Assembly (NCBI GenBank): GCA_012656075.1
Contig: JAAKBF010000252.1
Coordinates: 62,001-126,000 of the forward strand
Source: Phytophthora hibernalis
Taxonomy: Eukaryota; Oomycota; Peronosporomycetes; Peronosporales; Peronosporaceae
Reading direction: 5' to 3'
DNA length: 64,000 nt
Shown: positions 34,915 to 47,180 of the stretch, in pieces
Layout of the letters: each line of letters opens with the position of its first letter
Numbering within the stretch: the first letter of the stretch is position 1
Position numbers and translations under genes: made by a program
Notes under the pieces: generated by a model
What the model was told of the DNA's origin: nothing
Seen by the model: the letters and a program-made list of their open reading frames with translations, nothing else
The model's database searches: none

Positions 34915-36650
34915 TTACCAGGTTTGCGACTTGTTCAGGGCATCGCGGAGTCTGTTTGATGTCGACGGAGTCGAGCTGACATCGCCCGTTGGGCCATAGT
35001 AAGGGCTGCTCTGGCCTTTGGCAGGAAAGCCGCGCTGAGACCTACTTGTCTGCTGGACTTCCTCAGCAGCAACCTTTGCACCAAGATCACTGGTGGAGTT
35101 GGACTGAAATCAGCAAGCGTTTGTCCTCGACCGCTTCGGCCAGGAGGGCTTTCGCTGTTATTGTCCCCCCGATTAGGCTCTGCGAGCCTCCGTGGGCTAA
35201 GTTGTTGTCTGCGCTGGAGTTTGAGTCATCAGAAGTTGTTGGGGATCCCACCTTGGCAGCGTTATACGACAGTTTGCGTGTCATTACTTCTACCATTTGC
35301 TCCCGCTTCTTCAGCTCACTTTCACGACGCATGTAGTCCACCTCCAGCTCTGCAGATTAAACAACAAACAACAAAGAAGCATTAGCTTACTGATCGGAAT
35401 GCAACATATCGAGCCTGCTTTCTTACCTTTCAGCTTCTTTTCACGAGCCATGAGAGCGGCCTCCTGCCGGCGCAGGTCCTCCTCAATGCCAAGCAACTCC
35501 TTCATCTTCTGGTTGTACGACGTCTGCAGGTTCTGGTCGGCGGCCGGCTGCGGCGTGTTAGCAGCGGCATACGCACGTAATCTCTGCTGCAGCTGCGGCA
35601 CCCGCTCCAAGTCCTCGATTCTCGGTCGTCGAGAACGTTGCCTGTGCAGCATCCAGCGAATGACCTGAAAGAGTCCCTCTGAGTACTGCGACGGGATCCG
35701 CGTGAACTTGCCGGCGTTAATCTTCTTCGCAAGTGCCAGCTGGTTCGTCGCGTCGAAAGGGGTCCCAGGGTGGCCATCTCGTACAGCAAACACCCTAGTG
35801 CCCAAATGTCGGAACGGTCGTCGTAGGTCATCTCATTCACCATCTCCGGACTCATGTAGTACGGAGTGCCCACGTTCGTCTGAGCGAAGCGCGACTCACT
35901 GCTCAGCTCCTTAGCCAGACCGAAGTCGCCAAGCTTGGCATTATTCTGAAAAAGTGGGGGAAATCAGAAAACGTAAATCAACACCAACCGTCAAAGGACG
36001 TACGTTGGAGTCCAGGAAAATGTTGCCCGGCTTGATGTCACGGTGCAGAATGGGGCGGATGACATTACCCTCTCGGTGACGGTGGCATTCCTTCAGTGCC
36101 AGGAAGATGTGCGTGAAAATGTGCCAGATGAAGCCCTCTTCGATGTAGGACCTGGCAGTCAGCAAAAGTCAGCTTCCAACTGTCCAATATGAATTTCTTG
36201 GTACAAGGAGCGTACCCCTCCCGTTTCTTCCTCTTGATGAACTGTCCGAGGTCTCCTCCCTCGCAGTACTCCATCACAATGTAGATCTTGGTGGCCTGCT
36301 TGTCGATGACGCGGTCGAGATAGCGCACAATGTGCGGGTGACGCAGCTCCCTCAGAATGTTCACCTACGAGTTTACAAAAGTCAGCATCTTCACCCCCTC
36401 CTCCCTTTAGCTGTCCAGCATACCTCGCTGACGATCAGCTGCTTCTCCTTCTCACTCATGGCGCCATAGTTCACCTCCTTCCACACCAGTGTCTACATAC
36501 ATAAAACAAGATAAAACAAGTGAGTTTCTAACTACTGAAACACAGTAGAAACCTCAGTCTCCTCACCTTGCGGTCGGCCTTGCGCACGATCTGCGTCACC
36601 ACGCCGAACGAGCCTTTGCCGATGATGCGGACCTGCTCGTACGCGTCCAT
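34915..36650 (-). CDS. NEK-family Ser/Thr kinase (NEK2-like)
   Basis: ATG at 36650. Six exons: 36567-36650, 36424-36492, 36216-36364, 36004-36151, 35427-35945 and 34915-35349. Kinase landmarks in order: GKGSFG loop, VWKEVNYGAMSEKEKQ with the catalytic Lys, HPHIVRYLDRVID, MEYCEGGDL, the catalytic loop LHRDIKPGNIFLD, DFGLAKELSS, NVGTPYYMSPEM and SDIWALGCLLYEMA. A coiled-coil tail follows (EEDLRRQEAALMAREKKLK, RRESELKKREQMVEVMTRKL), typical of NEK2-like kinases that dimerise. One gap at a G run near 35759 restores GTPFDATNQLALAKKINAG. Another frame change near 35105 is unresolved, so the last 60 residues are less certain. NEK2 relatives act in mitosis, centrosome and cilium control. Confidence 0.88.
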
Positions 36651-37341
36651 GGTAGCTGAAGGGGGTCTCTACTCTAGGAGGAGGAGAGGAACCGAGGGCA
36701 AGTGGGGGTGGACGCCTCACAAATGCCGTAACGAGGGGCTTCTTCGCCTCGCTGTGGTTCTTCGTTTGTGCTGTTGCCGCCGCTGGCAATCGCCAGCCAA
36801 AGCCAACTCTCCCCCTTTTTCTCGTAGTCCCGGTAGTCAAGTTACAACTCCCCTTTTCCCCGCGGCATACGAAAACCAAGTCACACCTCTGACGTGGTAA
36901 AATGCCTATCCCTCGTAAAAATATTCAGGGGATGGAGGATCTACAAGCGACGTAGCCATTGTGGTGCATTTCGAGGTGATACACACGCCGAGATGCTATT
37001 ACAAATGATCCACTTTCCGGTCGTTTCAGGCGATCTCTCACAACTACACACAGATACTGTACTACCGTGACGGTTCGCGTGACTTCCTGGTCACATTTTG
37101 AAACGGTAAAGTCAGTTCAGCTCGTCGTCAGACTCTGAGTGCACAGCAGCAGGCAAAAAGTCGTCTGCCCGCACAAGTTGAAAATGTGCACCAAGCTTCA
37201 CGCTCTGAGCGCGTACACATATGAATTGGTAGATTAATGTCAGTTCACCACAGAACACCGTACCATACTTGTCTCCGGATTGCGAGTTGAAGTGGAAATG
37301 GCTACACCCGAGGCCTTGAAGCTTGAAATGCTCCCAAGCAG
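36651..37341. other. Intergenic upstream of NEK
   Basis: Head region of the NEK gene and 3' flank of the transporter gene. Open frames near 36570-36900 on both strands are shadows of exon 1 or composition. Nothing else recognised. Confidence 0.45.
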
Positions 37342-39232
37342 CTAGTGCTCGGCGGCCAGCAGCGCCTCCGTGTCGAGCGCATCCTCGTCCAGCATGAACG
37401 AGATCCTTCTCTTTTTGGCGTTCGTGTGGTTCAGGATCGACCCGCTCTGGTAGTCCACCACATTGAGGGCGATGCCCACCAGACTGCCCAGCACGCCGAA
37501 CGATACGAAAAGCAGCTCCACACCCGGGATGTACCGGTCATCGTGGTTGAATTCCGCTGCCACAGCTAGTGGAAACAGTGCAAGCCCAATGTTCTGGAAA
37601 GATACGCACAAAAATACAAAATGTTTAGAATCAAGATAGCGCAAGAAACAATGGTCGAGGTACGCACCTGGATGGCGGTGATGGCTCCGTACGCAGTTCC
37701 AACGTGCTTTGCCTGGACCACATCTGCACACAAAGATACACGATCAGAGTCAACGCGTAATGAAAGCTCACTTTCAAAAGCTCTTACATGGAACGGAGGG
37801 CCACAGTGCCGCTGCGAACACGCTGTAGGCGACACCTTGAAGCACCAGCGGAACGTACAAAGTAACATGGGTCAGTCCGAGCATGACGTGGACTGCCGTC
37901 AGTGCAAGCGGCGCCACCAGCGCCAAAAAGGCGCGGAGACCAACACGGTCGACCACGAATCCGAGAAACGGAGATATGATGGCGCTGATAATGTACGGGA
38001 TGGACATTGGCGTTGCTGCTTTCTGCGCTGCGTCCGTCTTCGTGGCGCAGTACGTCTTCGTCAACGGTCCGAGTTTCCACGCCTCATCATCACAATTGAT
38101 CTTGTCACCGTTGATCAGTGGAGGTGAAGTCGAGCAGTTCCACTGGTCCTCCGGTTCCTTGATCGTGCAATTCGCAGAAAGCAACGGGAGTGGCCACCCA
38201 TATGGAGGAACGCTGGGGCATCCTGGAACGATTGCTGGGCAATCAACTACAATTGCGTAGAGCCCTTCACCACATCGTCGGCACATCTCGGGAGGCTCCT
38301 TGAAAAGTCGCGTTCCATGAGAAGACTGCTGGCCACGTTATTGAAGGGGATAACGCAGCCATAAACCACCAAACAGCTCAGCGCCAGTAGCCAAAACGCT
38401 GGGCGGAAGTGTTTGATATCACTAAAGTGAATACTTTCAGCAGCCGCGCCTCCTTCTTTCTGGTTTTCCTTCGTCAACTTCTCAGCTCGCTTGTCGATCG
38501 GGATCACAAGCAGCACCATGAAAGTGGACGCTATGCACATGATAACACCCACCCACAGAGCAGTCGAAACACTCGAATCCTGCGCGACAACTGGACTCAG
38601 TTCGTTGTTGATGACGCTTCCGAGTCGAGCAACACTGAGGTTGATTCCCAGAGCAAGGGCTAGCTCACTGTTCTTAAACCACGAGGCCACGAGCGTCCCC
38701 TGCGCCACACCCAAACTTTCTCCACCGAATCCGAACACCACTCGACCGAACTGCAAAATTGCACAAGAACAACAAAAGTCAGCAATGTTTAACTAAAATT
38801 GTACAGTATCTTACCAACATCATATTGAAGCTGGATAGAGAGCAGCCCGTTGCAAATATTATTTGCCCAGTGAGAATTGCAGTTGAGAAGGCGAAGAGCA
38901 TCACGCGCGCTCCAAAGCGATCCACTAAAACACCGCCGAAGAATGGCAGCAATATATTGGGGATCGAGTACAATGTGTACAGCAGATTCTACAGACATAA
39001 TCACAATAATTATCCACAACATCTTATTTGATGATACTTGCAATTTGCCGTCACAAATAAGATCTAAACGTACGAAGAGGAACTCGTAGCGGTCTTTAGG
39101 GATGCTGCTAAAGTGCTGCTGCAGTTGACTCTTGAGCGCCGCCGGGTTGTCGAAGCAGTAGTAGTTGCCGATCATCAGCAGGCACGACAGGAACAGCACC
39201 AGCCAGCGCACGCGCAGCTCGCTCTTCTCCAT
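37342..39232 (-). CDS. MFSD1-like major facilitator transporter
   Basis: ATG at 39232. Five exons: 39074-39232, 38815-38988, 37788-38750, 37668-37723 and 37342-37593. The start MEKSELRVRWLVLFLSCLLM leads into the first helix; GNYYCFDNPAALKSQLQQ, GGVLVDRFGARVMLF, FGRVVFGFGGESLGVAQGTL, ELALALGINLSVARLGSVIN and VQAKHVGTAYGAITAIQNIG match the diagnostic stretches of MFSD1. A Cys-rich loop (about 38290-38080) with several NxT/S sites lies between helices 6 and 7. The C-terminus has an acidic DEDALDTEALLAAEH tail, fitting a dileucine-type lysosomal signal. One gap at a T run near 38307; exons then sum to 1605 nt (534 aa). Animal MFSD1 is a lysosomal dipeptide uniporter; substrate here is inferred. 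Confidence 0.8.
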
Positions 39233-39343
39233 TATTGCGAGGATTATTGGGGGATGCAAGTCTGATTAGATCATCTGAGAAAAGATAAGATTACTGTGTA
39301 TCTTCGTTTAAGTACGTCCAACTTCAACTTCAACTGAAGTTGG

Positions 39344-40396
39344 TCAGAATGAGGTCGGGCACTTGACTGGTAGCAGTTTATCTCGTATAGCGTTCCAGCG
39401 CGCGATATCCTTTTTGGGGTCTTGTGGTGGGAATTTCACTTGGTACACAGCACCGAGAGAGCAGATTCCGCCGACGTCGCGAGTCCCGAAGAAGCCGCAG
39501 ACGTAGCCCTGGTCACTACTGAGAGAAGTGATCGACCTCGAGTCTGCGCTGCCAAACCACTGGGTAGTGCGTATCGTTGTCGTAAAGCGAAGTCCAATTA
39601 TCGCTGAGGAGTGGCAGACGTCTACGCGTTTGATCCGCTCGCCTGCAATTAGTTCAAACAGGTGCTCGTTTGAGCCGAGTGCACTCTCACGATCACGCAA
39701 GTAGCGAGAGTACTGCACCTCAGTAACGATGGAGATCGCGCGCAAGTGGCTGGAACACGTGATGGCGACCGCTCGAAGTCCCGCATGGCTGTAGAAGAAG
39801 GGTTTGCCGTCGATACCAGCCTCTCTGATAGTTACAGGTGACGTCTTGGTCTGTTGTTCGGAGACGTTCACTTGAATGGGATCCATGCGTGACGGTCGAG
39901 AAAGCAGATCGAATCGGCAGCCCAATTGATTACAGCGCTGGCCAACGTGTGCTCCGTACAAGTTGGAGGCGTAGCATCCTTGTGGGGCTGCTATTTCTTC
40001 CAATTTGCACTGATCATGGTCTTGCCACTTTCCTGTGCCGCCAAACCACTGAGACGACCTCAGATTCGTGCATATCTTGAGCGAAACGAGGATATCTGCT
40101 GACGTTCGCACGTACAGACGTTTAACGTACTCGCGTTTCATCAATACAAACGTGTGTCGCACTCCGCGGGAGCACACGATTGAACTGTCGGATGTAGGTG
40201 CCAAATCACACCGAAACACACATCTCACCGCGATGACCGCATCTGCTGCATCAATTAATACCGCTCCCAAGTCGTAGACCTCGCTCTGCCACCTACGACC
40301 AAACTCAACTTGCCCAACACTTTTGCGGCCGATAGCTCTTGACAAAATCGACTTCTCGGGCATCGAAGCTTTTGTAGCGGATGTCGGTGGGGTCAT
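39344..40396 (-). CDS. Tandem jacalin-like (beta-prism) protein
   Basis: A single uninterrupted 350-residue frame from ATG 40396. Two similar halves each run strand-rich: EYVKRLYVRTSADILVSLKI with LRSSQWFGGTGKW, and ERIKRVDVCHSSAIIGLRF with IRTTQWFGSADSR, each ending in a Gly-rich GYVCGFFGTRDVGGICSLG-like hairpin. This resembles the jacalin/beta-prism I pattern (WFG... I.GF.G...LG.IY). No signal peptide, so a cytosolic carbohydrate-binding role is possible. Its lack of frame gaps contrasts with neighbours. Cys residues are more numerous than in typical jacalins. Confidence 0.5.
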   Translation of the reverse strand: MTPPTSATKASMPEKSILSRAIGRKSVGQVEFGRRWQSEVYDLGAVLIDAADAVIAVRCVFRCDLAPTSDSSIVCSRGVRHTFVLMKREYVKRLYVRTSADILVSLKICTNLRSSQWFGGTGKWQDHDQCKLEEIAAPQGCYASNLYGAHVGQRCNQLGCRFDLLSRPSRMDPIQVNVSEQQTKTSPVTIREAGIDGKPFFYSHAGLRAVAITCSSHLRAISIVTEVQYSRYLRDRESALGSNEHLFELIAGERIKRVDVCHSSAIIGLRFTTTIRTTQWFGSADSRSITSLSSDQGYVCGFFGTRDVGGICSLGAVYQVKFPPQDPKKDIARWNAIRDKLLPVKCPTSF

Positions 40397-40556
40397 TTTT
40401 GCTGTAATATCTACTCGAGTTCTTTCACCTCCAAATGAAAAGTGAGCGCATCTGAAGCTGCTTGTTGTCCTGCCTTATGACAGATATTAGCATGGGTTGT
40501 TAGTGGCCATGCTGGATTTTGACTAGCGTTAGATGGTTACAGAGTCGTCGCATACT

Positions 40557-41303
40557 TCATTTGCAGGTGAATTGTTGTTGACGCCGTTGCAAATACTTTC
40601 GTTTCCTCCACCACTTTTGGATAGTTGTAGCGTATGCGTTGTTCCACATGGTCGTCAAGATTTCCTGCCGTCGTTGGTCTTCCAGCCGAACTTTCAGCTC
40701 GTAGAATCGTGCACGTGCCTGCTTCGCTCGATATGCATTTTGAAGCAATACAGCAGCCGCTGTTTTTCGTTTCAGGGTCAACTCCACACGGATGGCAAAA
40801 CATCGCACGAATCTTGAGCGACGAAGAAAGTTGAACACCACTTGGTAAGCTTTAGCTCGTCGCTCGCGTTTTGAACTGGCACGCCGTATGCGAGTTATCG
40901 TTCGTCGCGCCCAGATCTGAATGGCAATTATCGCGTGATAGCGTGCAAGACGATGGGACCAAGCTGCAAAATTACGCCTCTTTTCGATATACCGCTGAAG
41001 TGTTCGCGTTATTACGCGGGCAGCTCTTTGATACCTTATCCAAGCGTCAAAGCGCTTTCGAAAAATGTGTGAGTGATAGCAGCGCTGGACGTGATGAGCT
41101 GCTGTGTTGTACGCTATAAAGCGCTTCTTTCGTTTGAACATCTTTCTGCAGTAAAATCTTCGCCAACCAGCTTGGATCAAAGTCGCGGCTTGATGCAAGT
41201 AGTGAACAGCTGCAATTCGTTTACCTTTCACACCACGAACCCAGCTTTGAATGGTGGCAGCAGCAGCAATGGCTTCGTCCTCGCGTTGATGTGCAGTGTC
41301 CAT
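40557..41303 (-). CDS. IQ-motif repeat protein (calmodulin binding)
   Basis: ATG at 41303 (MDTAHQREDEAIAAAATIQSW). At least six IQ-like units follow: AATIQSWVRGVKGKR, AATLIQAGWRRFYCR, AAHHVQRCYHSHIFRK, AARVITRTLQRYIEK, IIAIQIWARRTITR, AAVLLQNAYRAKQAR and ATTIQKWWRKRK. The protein is almost all alpha-helix and basic, with 248 residues. Such arrays bind calmodulin or centrin-like light chains and occur in ciliary and cytoskeletal proteins. The frame is open further upstream to 41390 but without an ATG, so an upstream exon is possible. Confidence 0.7.
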   Translation of the reverse strand: MDTAHQREDEAIAAAATIQSWVRGVKGKRIAAVHYLHQAATLIQAGWRRFYCRKMFKRKKRFIAYNTAAHHVQRCYHSHIFRKRFDAWIRYQRAARVITRTLQRYIEKRRNFAAWSHRLARYHAIIAIQIWARRTITRIRRASSKRERRAKAYQVVFNFLRRSRFVRCFAIRVELTLKRKTAAAVLLQNAYRAKQARARFYELKVRLEDQRRQEILTTMWNNAYATTIQKWWRKRKYLQRRQQQFTCK

Positions 41304-41582
41304 CGTCCAGCGACTCCAAAAGCGAAAGACTAAAATTTCCAGTTTCTTGCGAGATCTCTGGAGAACCCACAATGCGCATTTGCTGTTCACATCATATTAC
41401 AAGTGAGCGGATAGATTGGACACAACAACAGATAAATAGGCAACCTACAGACGGCAAAATCTTCGTATCTGTTCATAACATCGCATCCACGTCGCTTGAT
41501 GATGCCAACGAGAAAAACGTCGGTGCTTAACTTGATAGCAGTGTTTGGAAAGATAATCTGATTGAAAGCACGACGAACAAGA

Positions 41583-42606
41583 TCAGTGAGGCAGTAAAAC
41601 TTGGACGTCGGTATCCATTATTCGTACAGAGAGTTTTTCAACTGCGAAATTCTTTCGTAGCGTCACAGAACCAGCAATTTCTTCCATGCAGTGATCGCGA
41701 ACCCAGTCTCGAACGCTTTGTGGGCAAACCTTCTGAACTATGGAAGCAGAGGATGTAACAAAATGTCAACACCATATTGCTGCTGTACACGTTGGCATGC
41801 AGCGTACAACCTGCGGGGTTTGGTCCGATTGGGATGCATTCTACCCGGTTTGATGCGTTTGTTTGTTTGATACCCAGACGATCGGTACCATATACATATC
41901 CCTTACCGTGGATTTTACTTGTGTACTTTGGGCGAACGCGGATAGATGAAAAAGTTGTCGAAGCCTGTGTTAAGTAGGGTGCCAATCTTTTGCAAGTATT
42001 AACTTCTGGAAGTGTTTTGGCAACTGAAAATACTCGGCCATGACACCATGCGTTGCGGGCAAGCATTTTACACAGTGACGTTGTAGATCGTTTCGGGGAA
42101 TGAAAATCGGTCCACTCTTTTTGACGACGTAGGATGGCAAGCGCCATTTCCAGCTCCATAACTTGGTCGTATGTCAGGCGCACTTCTCGAAGAAAGCTAG
42201 CGCTTTCAAGTGTGCTTGCCACATTTGGCTGTGCAAGCAAGAGGAGGGCATCCTCCACTGTCAAACACTTTAAACGGAACTTGTCTTCCCAAACCGAAAG
42301 TACGTGCCCACGAAAGCTGTCAGACGAAGTTTGCAAGTTTGTTCTCTTACCGGGAAGCGAGATGGCAGACTGCTTAGGCACGGAGGAGGCTATCCGTAGT
42401 GGCGTCACAGATCGATATCGCTGTCTTTTGTCTTCAAAAGCCTTGGGCCTTTTAATGTCGATCACTTTGCTTTGCGGCCTGGACTCCAGCAAGTACCTGG
42501 CCTCACATAGATTTCTTTGTTCTGGTAAAACTTCGTTCAAAATGTTTGCCACACTCCACTCCGCCCCAGTAACAGCAGCAAGACGACGAACAACGGGATC
42601 TAACAT
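41583..42606 (-). CDS. Conserved-looking protein of unknown function
   Basis: ATG at 42606 (MLDPVVRRLAAVTGAEWSVA). One 73-bp intron at 41738-41810 (ends GCTTCCATAG) joins NPA to VQKVCPQSVRDWVRDHCMEE; exons total 951 nt (316 aa), an exact multiple of three, which supports the model. Features visible: a helical N-terminus, a basic Ser/Thr-rich middle, and a C-terminal VRDWVRDHCMEEIAGSVTLR. No known domain recognised. It lies 280 bp upstream of the IQ protein on the same strand, so the two could be functionally linked or even parts of one transcript, but the stop codon at 41583-41585 argues for separate genes. Confidence 0.55.
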
Positions 42607-42814
42607 TGGGGACCCCAGGTATATACCATGTACGTCAATACGTGAACCTTAAGCACTTAGAGGAATAGTTTGCAGAAAGATTACCTGCTCTTTCGAGCCC
42701 TTTGCTAGCCCCAGCCGCTTCATTCCTCACATCTCGTTCATGCGTCGTCACTAAAACCATCGCTCTATCCATACAGCTAATGATATAACGCCGCTAATTT
42801 TGGTGTTTCATTCC

Positions 42815-45800
42815 TCAATCTATGTCCGTTCGTATGTTGAGTTCCTTGGCCTCCATAAATTCGACGAGTTCCTGGCATTCTTCTTCGCTCAAATACACTC
42901 TTAGCACGCGGAGCCCATCCAGGTACAGTGCTTTGCTCCAGGCACAAGCTGCAATTCCACGATATAAAATCTTTTCGCGGCATCCACCTTTCCTAGTGCT
43001 ACTTCAAAGCGCATGTACAGCCGCCAGCAGAGTGCGTTACCTTTAGTCCGAATGTGATTAACCATACTTTCCAACATTTTTCGGATACGCTCAATCGCGG
43101 TTGCATTCATGCCCCATCGATGAAAGAGGCAGCATGTTAATCGAGAAGGTTTGTCAAAGCTCGACTGCGCTGTATCAGACAAATCCTTGATAGTCGCAGC
43201 TCGTTCAACGCGGCAAATTTCACAGAGTAGAGCGAACAACCACTCTACCAATTCCGGCGAATCGTAGTATCGTTGCCAGCGCTTTTCAACCCGAAGAAAG
43301 TAGTTGCGAAGCACCTGAGAAAAAGTGTTGCCAGTCTCGGCATCGACGAAGAGCCGAAGAAATAGTGCATTGTTCGGAAACTTTTCAACCGCTTGGCTGA
43401 CTGACGAGCGCCACACACGGGAGCAACCGCAGGAAAGAACCCCGAAGCCTGATGTTGCTGCATGAATTCTAGAAAGGAAGTCCAGATCCACGCTTGGTGA
43501 GCGCAATTATCGTGGCTAGCATTGGCCAACGCTTGGCGGTATTCGTGACAAGCTACTTGTAAACCTCGGGTTGCATAAACAACGAGGGCCAAGTTGTGTA
43601 AGCAGTATCCAGCCCTGCAGGTTGTCCGGGTTTGCGATCTATCACTTGCTGTGCGGCCCTCACGGTCATTTGGAGTAACTTCAACGCATTGCCGAACGGC
43701 AATGTCAAGTTCGGTGCGATATTTAGCGATCAGGTTTGCTCCGATCGATGGATCCGACATCAATTGCTCCTCCAAGAAACCAAGAGTCTGCTTCCGATGT
43801 TTTTGTAATTGCATCCAGCGTTTCCTTCTTCTCACGATCCGAACGCCACACGCCCCGTAGCGTATGCAAGCACCGTAATATACGAAGGCGTTCTTGATCA
43901 CGCGTCAAGGTTGAATTTTTATCCTTTTCGTCAGTTGACGGCCACATCTCTAGTCGCGCGCGAAGAAAGACAAAGCGATGAAAGTGTCTAGCCATGGCGG
44001 AATCGCTTGACAGCGGAGTACCGATTGAGGCGAGAGTACTCTCGCAGATCCGTCGTACCTGGCGCTCATTTCCCAGTTTGAGCTCCAGCTTGGCGTAGGC
44101 ATACAACACATTAAAATCTGTGCTGTTGTTAGATGTTTCCTGAGCCAAGCGTTGACTCAAACGCCGAGCATACATCAAAGCTGATTCTTCACCACCGCTC
44201 GTACGTATGACTTCAGCTTCAAAGCCAATCCAAAGGCATTTTAGCGTACTTGAGAGATCTTTATCAGTGTTGCAGTAGACACTCAGCGCCTGCATAAAAA
44301 CTCTTCGCACAAATGACACCTTGCTAGGGTCACAGAGCACACCTTGTTCTACTGCAATGTCGTCAATTAGGGCACTCTGAAGCAAAACCTTTCGGTCATG
44401 GGGTTTAAGAAACAGTGCTTGCTTCTTAGAGTGAAATCCTTGAGGGTCAAGTACAGACAAAATCGGAGCTGCGAGCAACTCAGAATCTGTAGCATCGTCT
44501 GCATACATAGACTGACAAGCTTGAAAGTTATTTCCCATTCATACCCACCACGCCACGTCACACCACAAACATGCAGAAGCTCAGCAATAAGCCGCCATTG
44601 ATTCGCAACCAAAACAGGAAACAAAAATGGTTGAATTTCTTCAGTCAGTATTGCGCGGTCCGGCTGCTGCTCGATAAGCTCATGGTGAAGAGGGTTGTTT
44701 GAGCGCAGAGGGGCCCATTGTAACTCTGTCTGCACTTCCTCGTGCATAAGCCATTGCACAAAGCGGTCGTCTTCTTTGATCATATCGTAATTTGCGCGTT
44801 GGTCTTCCACTTCTGATTCTGTCGCGGCAAACATCACACGTTTCATCTCCTCCTTTTCAAACAATCGATCTTGCCGGACTCGCGCAGTTTCCGTACCGCG
44901 CAGCTCGCCTAGGATGCGCTCGTATTCTTTAGTGTCATCAGCATCACCGACACTGATGCGGTACCATGCAGGTTGCTATACATGAGTTTACCGTCAGTTC
45001 TGGATTCTATCTCTGAATCGTCACTTGCATCAAACTTAACTGAGCTTGACCCTAAGTCCCTGCTTCTCTCTCCAACAATCTCAGACCCCGCGCCGTTTTT
45101 TATGCGAGACTTGCGTTTGTACTTCACTGAAGCGCCCAAAAGATTCTGCTTGTGCTCTTTAGTGCGCAGAACTTCAGGAGGGTTTATTTGGTCGAGCGTA
45201 GTAGCACAAGTTGTCCGAATGTACTCCTCGAACTCGGGAGCAGAAAGATGAGGGGGTCATCTTCAAAAGTGGAATCAGTTGATGTGAAGTTCTTCCAACC
45301 CTTGTCTCCAAATCCTACCATACTTTCGTTATTCCATCGCACCGCAAACTTTTGCAGCAGATCCAAATGGGCTTCAGTGCTGCCACTCCTCGCAGTTCCG
45401 GCACAGTCGTGTAGGCTAAAATCAATTTGCGCTTGCATTTGGGCAATTGAGCGTTCAACAAACCCCGCCTTTTTCTCGAAGACGCACAAGAGAAAGTGAA
45501 AATCAAGTAGTAATAATGACAACTTCTGCACAGCTGAATCACGAGATTCTATCCCAGTCTTCCCATTCAAGTCTGTGATCGAGAGTGGTGATTTCACCGG
45601 CGCTGCTGTCTCATTTGCAACATTTTCATGTTCTGCTCTCAAAACAGAGAGTATTCGTGCGTACAAATCGCGTACAGAATGCATCGAGAAACTGCCAAAG
45701 TGCTGCTGACAACTTTGAAGCAGTTTGACCCACAACTCGCTGTTTGTAAGATCTTCAGTAAGAAGATTCTCTAACTGTCGACGAAAGGAGTCATAATCAT

Positions 45801-47125
45801 CGCTTGCCTGAGATTGTAGCGACATGTTCAGCTTCACGCGATGCAGCTCACGCGACTGAGGATTACTGGCAAGCGCTTTTACTAAAATTGCTGCTTGCTT
45901 TTCCTCTACACTTGCTTTCATGGCCGAAATCATGTTTTTGTCTTGGTGTAAAGACGCATCGTCTGCTCTTGAAAAGCAATCAGATCGAGCCATGCGTCGA
46001 TATCTTGCGGGCTAACAGCTACAGCAGCATTGAGTAACTTATTGTGTTGTACAAGGTACTGCTCCACGCTCTGTCCATCAGACAGCAGAACCCCTTTGTC
46101 GCCATCAATTGCAGCTATGCTGCAATTGCGTTCTTCACCCATGCCACCATCCTCGAGCTCATCGACATCAACAACTGGGTCCAGCGGAATAAAAACCATT
46201 TCGGGTGGGCGAGACAAGACACGACTACCACCTTGATTGTCTTGACCGTGACCTAAAGCTTCGTTAGCTACCGCTCGAGCCAATCGTTTCTCCGAATAAG
46301 CAAGATAAAGACGCTTCTGCCGACCATCTTTCTCCGCTTTTCGGGCCTGCAGCGAGAAATACCGATCGGAGTCTTTCTTCTCCGCCTGCTTTTTAGGCGT
46401 CGCGTATGTTGGTGGTTTATGAGATATCCAATTACCCGTCATCAAATTTCGTCGAGTTGCCAACATGTAAAGCGGTTGGTCATGGGCGTACGTCGACCCA
46501 AAGAACCGGTTGTTGCCGTCACCCACGCAGTCGAACTCAAAAATCGTGCCCTCTCCGTCAGCAACTACACCCTTGTGGAGGGCAATTTCTTTGCTTGCTT
46601 CCGTAACAATCCGATTCTCTTCCTGGTGTCCGGATCGAGACCGGGAGGGCGAGTAGCTGCGACTACGTCGCCTACGTCGTCCAGAGCGATGACCCGAGCG
46701 GTAGTTCCCATTATCATCACTGCTACTTGATCGACTCCTTGACCTTTTCTTTTCTTGTCCTTGCTCTTCTTCTTGTGTTTAGAGAGATGGCGACTCTCAT
46801 GTTTCTCCTCCTTGTGCTTCTTCTTCTCCTTATGACGATGTTTACCATGTCGATGCTTGTAAACTTGTAGTACAGATTCCGACGACTCCGTTGTGTGCTG
46901 TTTTTTGTCGTTTGTGCCACTGGAAAAACTCTTGCCAATGCTCAGCCAATCTAGCGCATAAAAACAAGAGGAAACAGCGTCAATTCCAATACTACGAGAC
47001 TGCCAGATCGTCTAATAGCTTCTACACAACGTACCGTCCTCATGCTGACAACTTCTGCTGCCTTCCGCGCCTGCTTTGACGCTCTGCGCGGGGCTTCCGG
47101 TCGCCTTCCGTCCAGCGGCAAACAT
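42815..47125 (-). CDS. NRDE2: NRDE2 homologue (RNA interference/exosome cofactor)
   Basis: Exon 1 is 47035-47125 (ATG at 47125), then an 84-bp intron (46951-47034) and one long exon to the stop at 42815-42817. An RS/Lys-rich N-terminus (HRHKEKKKHKEEKHESRHLS, RSGRRRRRSRSYSPSRSRS) leads to DIDAWLDLIAFQEQ and EEKQAAILVKALASNPQSRE, the NRDE-2 signature with HAT/TPR-like helices. The far C-terminus (YRGIAACAWSKALYLDGLRV, LVEFMEAKELNIRTDID) is typical of the family. Nine one-base gaps, counted by frame, close to 1411 aa, longer than human NRDE2. In animals and fungi it acts with the exosome cofactor MTR4 in nuclear RNA surveillance and in heritable silencing. Two nested transposons lie immediately upstream. 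Confidence 0.82.
46951..47034 (-). other. Intron 1 of NRDE2
   Basis: GTACGTTGTG...TTTATGCGCTAG joins HED to DWLSIGKSF in phase. Confidence 0.65.
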
Positions 47126-47180
47126 CCGATAATGCGCACTGAATTGGTCCAAACTGTGATTGATCCTAATTGGTCCAAAC

